Assembly: GCF_022712295.1 (NCBI RefSeq) | Contig: NZ_JALAGT010000098.1 | Span: 1-8,099, forward strand | Reading direction: 5' to 3' | Origin: Galactobacter sp. | GTDB taxonomy: Bacteria > Actinomycetota > Actinomycetes > Actinomycetales > Micrococcaceae | Length of the DNA stretch: 8,099 nt | Part shown: positions 1-4,117 of the stretch, one piece after another | How the letters are laid out: each line of letters opens with the position of its first letter | Position numbering within the stretch: the stretch's first letter is position 1 | The notes under the pieces: generated by a model | Database searches by the model: none | The model's input: the letters and a program-made list of their open reading frames with translations, nothing else | What the model was told of the DNA's origin: nothing | Translations under genes and position numbers: made by a program

Positions 1-136
1 CACGCGGCGCGCTGGACGCCTGGACGGTGCCGTCCTCGTCCCAGTACTTGTGGATGCGTCCCTCGATCTCGGGGACGCGCGGGGTGGCGGGGGTGGCGCC
101 GTTGGGGTCTGACGTGGCGCGGGGGTAGACGCTCAA
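1..136 (-). CDS. ileS: Isoleucine--tRNA ligase, N-terminal part (runs off the window)
   Basis: Cytoplasmic class I synthetase that charges tRNA-Ile with isoleucine. Only the first 45 codons are present. The frame reads MSVYPRATSD, then RVPEIEGRIHKYWDEDGT. The pattern of a short leader, 'P.IE..I..YW..DGT..AS' and then the catalytic domain is the usual start of actinobacterial IleS. The identification is greatly strengthened by the T-box leader with an isoleucine (AUC) specifier directly upstream on the same strand. The proposed start is UUG at 136-134, since no ATG or GTG lies in frame nearby. AAAGG at 147-151 lies 10 nt before it. The HIGH and KMSKS motifs lie outside the window. The last five visible residues (SSAPR) fit the family less well than what precedes them. 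The start codon is inferred. Confidence 0.85.
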   Translation of the reverse strand, partial: MSVYPRATSDPNGATPATPRVPEIEGRIHKYWDEDGTVQASSAPR

Positions 137-150
137 GGTAAGAAGACCTT
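135..150 (-). promoter_or_regulatory. Hairpin hiding the ileS Shine-Dalgarno and UUG start
   Basis: On the minus strand AAGGT (150-146) is complementary to ACCTT (139-135) across a 6-nt loop. The left arm is most of the presumed ribosome binding site AAAGG and the right arm includes two bases of the UUG start. If it forms, initiation would be occluded. The stem is only 5 bp, so its stability alone is modest. Confidence 0.4.
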
Positions 151-261
151 TACTTCGGTGGCGGGCCGTCCCTCTAGGCCTCGGATGCTGCCCGAGGTCC
201 GGCTCGCCGAGATGGATCTCGACGGGTTCTAGGGACGACGTCACGGTCACGGTTTCCCGTG
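137..261 (-). promoter_or_regulatory. Long structured linker between the T-box and the ileS start (expression platform)
   Basis: About 130 nt separate the T-box core from the UUG start. Read on the minus strand this stretch can form a GNRA-capped hairpin CACGG-GAAA-CCGTG (261-248), a hairpin CGAGA-TCCA-TCTCG (221-208), and a hairpin CCTCGG-7 nt-CCGAGG (197-179). The last two are enclosed by a 9-bp long-range stem pairing GTCGTCCCT (239-231) with AGGGACGGC (173-165), which contains one G-U pair. No hairpin is followed by a run of T, so an intrinsic terminator is not evident. Control of translation fits better. How tRNA binding is relayed to the ribosome binding site is not visible. Confidence 0.55.
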
Positions 262-425
262 CCCGCGTGCCGCGGTACCACCCTGGGTTGCCCGCCTCCC
301 TGTCAGGAGAAGCGGACCGCTCGTGTCAGCTGTGACGGGCTGTCCCGTCCGGGTCTACTCCCCTGACCTTGTGGACGGGTTTCTTCCGGAGGCTCACCGG
401 TGATGGCCGGATCGATGCCGTGATG
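262..425 (-). ncRNA. T-box riboswitch (ileS leader), isoleucine-specific
   Basis: A cis-acting RNA that binds tRNA-Ile and reads its charging state, raising ileS expression when uncharged tRNA accumulates. Read on the minus strand: a very short Stem I, CCGG-CCATCA-CCGG (about 410-397), presents the specifier ATC at 404-402, an isoleucine codon. Next come GAGCCTCCGGAAGAA and a long stem CCCGTCC (379-373)/GGACGGG (350-344). The conserved T-box GGGTGGTACCGCGG (283-270) follows, with the bulge that pairs with the tRNA NCCA end. The short Stem I is the form known from actinobacterial ileS leaders such as Mycobacterium and Nocardia, which act on translation. A -10-like TAGACT lies at 436-431, but its nearest TTGACC (450-445) is only 8 nt away, so the promoter is unsettled. 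Ends are approximate. Confidence 0.9.
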
Positions 426-542
426 CACACAGTCTACCGTGCTCGGTCAAGCGGGCCGGTGTCGCGCGACCCGACCTCCACACGTGATCTGATGCACAGC
501 GGAGTCCCTGCTTGGTCGCAGCGGGTTCCGGGTTCCGCCGCC

Positions 543-559
543 TACTGTGACTGCTCACA
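543..559 (+). promoter_or_regulatory. -10-like box and inverted repeat upstream of the HAD gene
   Basis: TACTGT at 543-548 resembles an actinobacterial -10 element. It overlaps a perfect inverted repeat TGTGA-CTGC-TCACA (546-559), 50 nt before the HAD start. The arms match CRP/FNR-type half sites, but the 4-nt spacer differs from the 6 nt of those sites. No convincing -35 is at the right distance: TTGGTC at 512-517 is 25 nt away. This could be an operator for an unknown dimeric regulator, or chance. Confidence 0.3.
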
Positions 560-608
560 CGGACCCCACACCCCAAGGGTCCCGTCGGCAAGTAGAGATG
601 AGGCGGCC

Positions 609-1271
609 ATGACCACGCTCCTGGTTCTCGATGTGGACGGCGTTCTCAACAGCGTTCACGCCTCCACCCTTCATCCCGCCCCTGAAGCCGAATTGACCAC
701 GTCGCACGTGGGCCGCTGGCCCGTCCGCTGGAACCCGGCCACCATGATGGCCTTGCGACCGCTGCTGGAACGCGAGGACGTGACCGGCGCCTGGTGCACT
801 ACGTGGCTCAGCGACCCTCACCTGTTGGACGGCTTCGAAACCACACTGAAGCTTGACGGGCTGGTCCCACTGCGAGCCGAGTACCCGCTGGTGCAACCCA
901 CACCTGACCGACTCGAACTGAATCCCCTCTTCGACGCCGACGTCTCCCTGGAACCCAGCCAACATTCCTGGTGGAAGCTGCGGGCAGTGCTTGCCCTGGT
1001 TGAGCAGAGCCAGGCCGACCGCCTCATCTGGGTGGACGACGACCTGCCGAGGTCCGTGGTCGGCAACGGTTTGGAGAACGCTGCGCGAGAGATCGACTTC
1101 GACGGCCCCATCCCCCGGCATCTCCTGGTCAGCCCGCCCCGCGAGGTGGGTCTGCGCTACGGAGACGTGGCGGCAATGCGCGGCTGGCTCAGCCGAACGC
1201 TACCTACTTACGGATCACCTTGTATTGCGCGGCCTGCGCCACAGGCCGCATCACGATCTCGTCCAGATTGA
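609..1271 (+). CDS. HAD-fold hydrolase-like protein (HAD_SAK_2-like)
   Basis: A soluble 220-residue protein with HAD phosphatase signatures. Motif I is LDVDGVLN, with the nucleophile Asp8 and acid/base Asp10. Motif II is probably AWCTTW (Thr64/Thr65), motif III Lys123 in WWKLR, and motif IV WVDDD (Asp143-Asp145). This order, with a Trp-rich motif II and no large cap, resembles the HAD domain found alone or in the 'Swiss Army Knife' RNA-repair proteins; that link is from memory of the family. The substrate is unknown. The ATG at 609 is preferred because GAGG lies 5 nt upstream and motif I begins seven residues in. The frame is open back to 369, but that part is antisense to the T-box leader and unlike any HAD protein. 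The last ~24 residues read into the end of the convergent SDR gene (68-bp overlap) and look non-conserved. Confidence 0.8.
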   Translation: MTTLLVLDVDGVLNSVHASTLHPAPEAELTTSHVGRWPVRWNPATMMALRPLLEREDVTGAWCTTWLSDPHLLDGFETTLKLDGLVPLRAEYPLVQPTPDRLELNPLFDADVSLEPSQHSWWKLRAVLALVEQSQADRLIWVDDDLPRSVVGNGLENAAREIDFDGPIPRHLLVSPPREVGLRYGDVAAMRGWLSRTLPTYGSPCIARPAPQAASRSRPD

Positions 1272-1965
1272 CGTGGTGCGGGACCTCCACCGCGTAGCGG
1301 ATCACATCGGCCACGTCCTCGGCCGTCAGCGGCTTCTCCACCCCGGCGTAGACCTTGTCCGCGGCCTCGGCGGAGCCGAGCCTGCGGAGGGAGAACTCAT
1401 CGGTCTTGACCATTCCGGGCAACACCTCGACGACGCGCACGTCGTTCTCTGCCTCTTCGAGACGCAGCGCCTGGGTGGTAGCACGCTCTGCAGCCTTGGC
1501 GGCGTTGTAGCCGGCACCGCCCTCGTAAGCTGCCAAGGCCGCGGTGGAGGTCAGATTCAGCACAGTTCCGCCACCGGTGGCCGCACGAAGCTGGGGCAAC
1601 AGGGCACGAGTGAGCTTCATGGTGCCCACGTAGTTGGCCTGCATCATCCATTCCCAGTCCTCGGTGACCGCGTCGGCGACCTTCTGGGTCCCGCGGGCGC
1701 CTCCGGCGATGTTGATCAGCGTGGTGACGCCTTCGGCTCTGGCCACGGCCAGCATTCCGTCGACGTCCGCGTCGACCGTGATGTCGCCCGCCACCCAGGA
1801 GCAGCCCGTCTGCGCCGCCAGTTCTTCCAGACGCTCCTGTCTCCGGGCCACGGCCACCACGTTCCAGCCGCTGTTGCGTAAGGCAACAACGGTGGCGCGA
1901 CCGATGCCGGCAGAGGCGCCGGTGACGAGGGCGGAACGAACGGGTTCTGTTGCGGTAGCAGTCAT
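1204..1965 (-). CDS. SDR-family NAD(P)-dependent oxidoreductase (YdfG-like)
   Basis: A classical short-chain dehydrogenase/reductase of 253 residues, the usual length, cytosolic. Visible motifs: the cofactor loop TGASAGIG (15-22), Arg41-Arg42 after strand 2 which favours NADP(H), Asp61 near the adenine, NIAG (85-88) in place of NNAG, Asn111, Ser140, Tyr153-x3-Lys157, and the PG motif (183-184). Catalytic residues Asn-Ser-Tyr-Lys are all present. The C-terminal RPVAQAAQYKV resembles the YdfG group, which oxidises serine and 3-hydroxy acids. Substrate assignment from this is tentative. The ATG at 1965 has GGAG only 2 nt upstream, a tight spacing, but no other in-frame start is near. It follows the membrane protein gene by 18 nt on the same strand, suggesting one transcript. 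Its 3' end overlaps the HAD gene. Confidence 0.92.
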   Translation of the reverse strand: MTATATEPVRSALVTGASAGIGRATVVALRNSGWNVVAVARRQERLEELAAQTGCSWVAGDITVDADVDGMLAVARAEGVTTLINIAGGARGTQKVADAVTEDWEWMMQANYVGTMKLTRALLPQLRAATGGGTVLNLTSTAALAAYEGGAGYNAAKAAERATTQALRLEEAENDVRVVEVLPGMVKTDEFSLRRLGSAEAADKVYAGVEKPLTAEDVADVIRYAVEVPHHVNLDEIVMRPVAQAAQYKVIRK

Positions 1966-1983
1966 GTCTCCAGGCTAGTGCTG

Positions 1984-2409
1984 TCAGCCCGCTTGGTCAC
2001 TGTCCTGGTCGCGTGGCTGATCAATCGCTTCGGTCACGCCTCCGACCACCGCAGCAGCGAGCGCCATCCAGGGCCTCGGCTTCTTGAGACCTCGTCGACG
2101 CAGCCAGGCCTCCTCCAAGCGGTCGGTGGTGCAGGTCAGCCATACTCCTGCACCGGCAACGATCCCGGTGATGCCCGCCATCGCCAGGCGCGCCGACGTG
2201 GAGCCTTCTTCCTCGTCTGGTTGGATCTCACCTCTCTGGTCGGGCCGACGGAAGGCCGCCACACCCACCAGTCCCCCAACGCCTACCCCCACACCGACGC
2301 TGGTGACCGCAAGCGCCTTGCCCTGGAGCCTGCCCACAGGAATGAGCGTGAAGAGTCCGGTCGCCAGCCCAAAGCGCGCACCGCTGATGACTCGTTGTTT
2401 GATCGTCAT
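1984..2409 (-). CDS. Small glycine-rich membrane protein of unknown function
   Basis: A 141-residue protein I do not recognise. Hydrophobic stretches suggest up to four membrane passes: about residues 12-28 (weak), 33-53 with a GVGVGVGG run rich in small residues, 74-92, and 113-126 (weak). A charged, acidic stretch (PDQRGEIQPDEEEGS, about 55-69) separates the second and third, and an Arg/Lys-rich stretch (LRRRGLKKPRP) precedes the last. The tail is hydrophilic. No catalytic motif is evident. The start ATG at 2409 has a weak GAAG just upstream. It is the first gene of a likely two-gene unit with the SDR dehydrogenase, although nothing shows that the two act together. It diverges from the DNA-glycosylase-like gene across 45 bp, so the promoters must overlap or lie inside the neighbour. 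Confidence 0.7.
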   Translation of the reverse strand: MTIKQRVISGARFGLATGLFTLIPVGRLQGKALAVTSVGVGVGVGGLVGVAAFRRPDQRGEIQPDEEEGSTSARLAMAGITGIVAGAGVWLTCTTDRLEEAWLRRRGLKKPRPWMALAAAVVGGVTEAIDQPRDQDSDQAG

Positions 2410-2454
2410 GTCTTCACGCTAATGCCTCGCTCCATCAGATGAGAGGCTGGTGCC

Positions 2455-3036
2455 ATGCCTGAACCCGCCCACGATCCACGCCTGCTCACCCGGCTCCCGG
2501 ACGGCACCACCACGTTGGGCGACCTCTGGCCCGGACCGGACGACGCCCCGCTGTGGGCGTGCATCGTGGGCGGTAAGACGTCGCCCGGGGCGATTGCGAA
2601 CGGGCACTACTACCACGGACCCATCGGCCGCAGGCAGCTGGGGCGACTCATCGAGGCCGGACTCTTCGACCCCGTTCCTGGCGAGGAATTCCAGGATCTC
2701 CAGGCGGCCTCGCAAGGGATCGGGTTCGTGAATCTCTCGCAGGCGCCGCGCTCCGAGGACGACCCGGAGACCATGGCCCTGATGCGTGAGGGCAGCGTGC
2801 GGATCGAGCGCGAACTGGCCGCTCGCGACGTGGGGCTGGTGATCAGTATGTGGCGGCACGGAACGCGAGAATTGCTGGGCAGCGAGGGGCGTCCGGGATT
2901 CCAGCCCATCGACACCTCCTGGGGCGCAGAGGTCTTCCGGATGCCCTCGCCCTACGCGCGGGCCATCGAGGCGGTCGCGGTGATGGATGAGCTCGCTGAC
3001 TGGCTCCACGACCACAAGCCGACGTCAGGCGCGTAG
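2455..3036 (+). CDS. Uracil-DNA glycosylase superfamily protein (MUG/TDG-like)
   Basis: A 193-residue soluble protein. Superfamily features in order: strand LWACIVGG (33-40), the loop KTSPG (41-45) in the place of the catalytic GINPG of MUG/TDG enzymes, GHYYHGP (50-56) matching the GHHF/GHYY region after motif 1, GIGFVNL (88-94), and MPSPYAR (163-169) matching the LPSPS motif that inserts into DNA. This arrangement suggests base-excision repair of uracil or mismatched bases, but the catalytic Asn of MUG is replaced by Ser here, so activity is uncertain. The start ATG at 2455 has GAGAGG (2441-2446) 8 nt upstream. It is a single gene that ends 4 bp from the convergent oxidoreductase gene. It could alternatively be a related UDG-fold protein without glycosylase activity. 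Confidence 0.6.
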   Translation: MPEPAHDPRLLTRLPDGTTTLGDLWPGPDDAPLWACIVGGKTSPGAIANGHYYHGPIGRRQLGRLIEAGLFDPVPGEEFQDLQAASQGIGFVNLSQAPRSEDDPETMALMREGSVRIERELAARDVGLVISMWRHGTRELLGSEGRPGFQPIDTSWGAEVFRMPSPYARAIEAVAVMDELADWLHDHKPTSGA

Positions 3037-3041
3037 CGCCT
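3027..3041. terminator. Short symmetric hairpin between convergent genes
   Basis: AGGCGC-GTA-GCGCCT forms a perfect 6-bp stem with a 3-nt loop. It spans the TAG stop (3034-3036) of the plus gene and touches the stop of the minus gene. It could slow transcription from both sides. The stem is short and no T-run follows on either strand, so termination is unproven. Confidence 0.3.
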
Positions 3042-4003
3042 CAGCCCTCCAGCGCCACTATGCGACGCTCGCGCGCCGAGGTACGCGCGGCGTCGAGCAC
3101 CTCCATGACCTTGACGCCCTGGGCGCCCGTGACCGGCAGTTCCGTCCCGTTCTCCAGCGCCTGCCCGACGAGCCGGTAGTAGTCCGCGGCGTTCGTCGCC
3201 GCGCCGGGGACGGGCCGTACGCCGTCGGCCGTGTGTACAGCGCCCCCGGCGAACTCATCGGTTCCGGTCTGGGTGTAAGCGCCCTTGGCGCCGTAGACGC
3301 GCCAGGACCGCTCTGCCAGGTGATTGAGCTTGGTGGAGTGCAGGTGGGAATGCACTCCGGAGGCGTGGTGCAGTGTCACGTCGAAGGCAGCGTCCACCGT
3401 GAAGCCGTCCTTCTGCGCCTCATTGAGGCTGGCCTCGACGCTGATGGCCGGGCCGGACAGGAAGATCGCCTGGTCCACCAGGTGCGAGCCGATGTCGCGG
3501 AGCAAGCCGTGCGCGGGACCGGCCTCGAGGCCGTCGGGCTCGTCCAGGTCGAAGCGCGAATGCACCGACCAGGTCTCGCCCAGTTCTCCGGAATCCAGAA
3601 CGGCATTGATGGCGCGTACGTCCGGATCCCAACGACGGTTGTGGAAGACGCCGAGCGGGACCTCCGCGGCGGCCGCGGCGTCGACCACCTTTTGGGCCTG
3701 GGCGGCATCGGGTGCAAAGGGCTTGTCCACGATCACCGGGGTTCCCGCCGCGATCGCTTCAAGGCTCAGGTCCACGTGAGTCTCCGGCGGGGTGGTGATC
3801 ACGATCAGATCGGCCACATCGGCGGCCAGAAGTTCGGTGAGTGAGTCGAAGACGGGCACATTCGGGTGATCCGTGGTCAACTGTTCCCGCTTGGCGCTGC
3901 TGCGAGCCACGACACCGCTCAGCTGAAGACCCGCCTCCACGATGAACGGGGCATGAAAGACCCTGCCACCGAATCCGTATCCGACCAGCCCGACCTTGAC
4001 CAT
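3041..4003 (-). CDS. Gfo/Idh/MocA family oxidoreductase (YdgJ/YvaA-like)
   Basis: A cytosolic NAD(P)-dependent dehydrogenase of 320 residues acting on a sugar, inositol or related polyol. The N-terminal Rossmann fold carries GYGFGGRVFHAP (8-19). Then come TPPETH (71-76), the cofactor/substrate motif VDKPF (92-96, the EKP motif with Asp first), FHNRRWDPD (120-128) and DIGSHLVDQAI (170-180) with catalytic-type Asp170 and His174. The combination GYGFGG..FHAP, VDKPF and FHNRRWD is that of the YdgJ/YvaA (IolW) branch, whose known member YvaA is an NADP-dependent scyllo-inositol dehydrogenase. The substrate here is not established. The ATG at 4003 is chosen because GAAGGAAG (4016-4009) lies 5 nt upstream and the Rossmann motif starts at once. 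The frame stays open far upstream, antisense to valS, but that is an artefact of GC-rich codons. Divergent from valS. Confidence 0.92.
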   Translation of the reverse strand: MVKVGLVGYGFGGRVFHAPFIVEAGLQLSGVVARSSAKREQLTTDHPNVPVFDSLTELLAADVADLIVITTPPETHVDLSLEAIAAGTPVIVDKPFAPDAAQAQKVVDAAAAAEVPLGVFHNRRWDPDVRAINAVLDSGELGETWSVHSRFDLDEPDGLEAGPAHGLLRDIGSHLVDQAIFLSGPAISVEASLNEAQKDGFTVDAAFDVTLHHASGVHSHLHSTKLNHLAERSWRVYGAKGAYTQTGTDEFAGGAVHTADGVRPVPGAATNAADYYRLVGQALENGTELPVTGAQGVKVMEVLDAARTSARERRIVALEG

Positions 4004-4027
4004 GAATGCTTCCTTCTTGCTGGACCA

Positions 4028-4055
4028 TTGAGACTCGGAACACATTACATATGTT
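4028..4055 (+). promoter_or_regulatory. Candidate valS promoter
   Basis: TTGAGA (4028-4033) and TATGTT (4050-4055) are 16 nt apart, a 5/6 and a 4/6 match to the consensus boxes. A transcript would start near 4062 and give an untranslated leader of about 55 nt. It overlaps the minus-strand promoter candidate. No T-box is seen in this gap, unlike upstream of ileS. Confidence 0.4.
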
Positions 4056-4070
4056 GTGACAATATGACCA
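4042..4070 (-). promoter_or_regulatory. Candidate promoter of the oxidoreductase gene
   Basis: On the minus strand TGGTCA (4070-4065) and TAATGT (4047-4042) are separated by exactly 17 nt, in an unusually AT-rich patch, leaving a leader of roughly 30 nt before the ATG at 4003. The match to sigma-70-type boxes is moderate. The palindrome ACATATGT lies in the spacer and touches the -10. Confidence 0.45.
4047..4054. promoter_or_regulatory. Palindrome ACATATGT, possible shared operator
   Basis: A perfect 8-bp palindrome inside a looser symmetry CA-TT-ACATATGT-TG-TG (4043-4058). It lies within both divergent promoter candidates, so a dimeric regulator bound here would affect both genes. The short core could also be chance in AT-rich DNA. 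Confidence 0.3.
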
Positions 4071-4117
4071 CTTTCGCCTGAGCGCTCGGCTGCCCTCGAC
4101 GTGGAAGAATGGAAGGT

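Noticed and set aside
445..450. TTGACC as the -35 of the ileS T-box promoter
   Set aside because: It is 8 nt from the best -10 candidate TAGACT, and at 17 nt only the poor hexamer TGCATC is found, so no promoter is annotated.
369..608. Upstream extension of the HAD frame to an ATG at 369
   Set aside because: It lies antisense to the T-box leader, its sequence is not HAD-like, and the ATG at 609 has a good ribosome binding site with motif I directly after it.
991..1881. Open frame on the plus strand over the SDR gene
   Set aside because: Antisense shadow of a well-supported SDR with all catalytic motifs; the translation matches no family.
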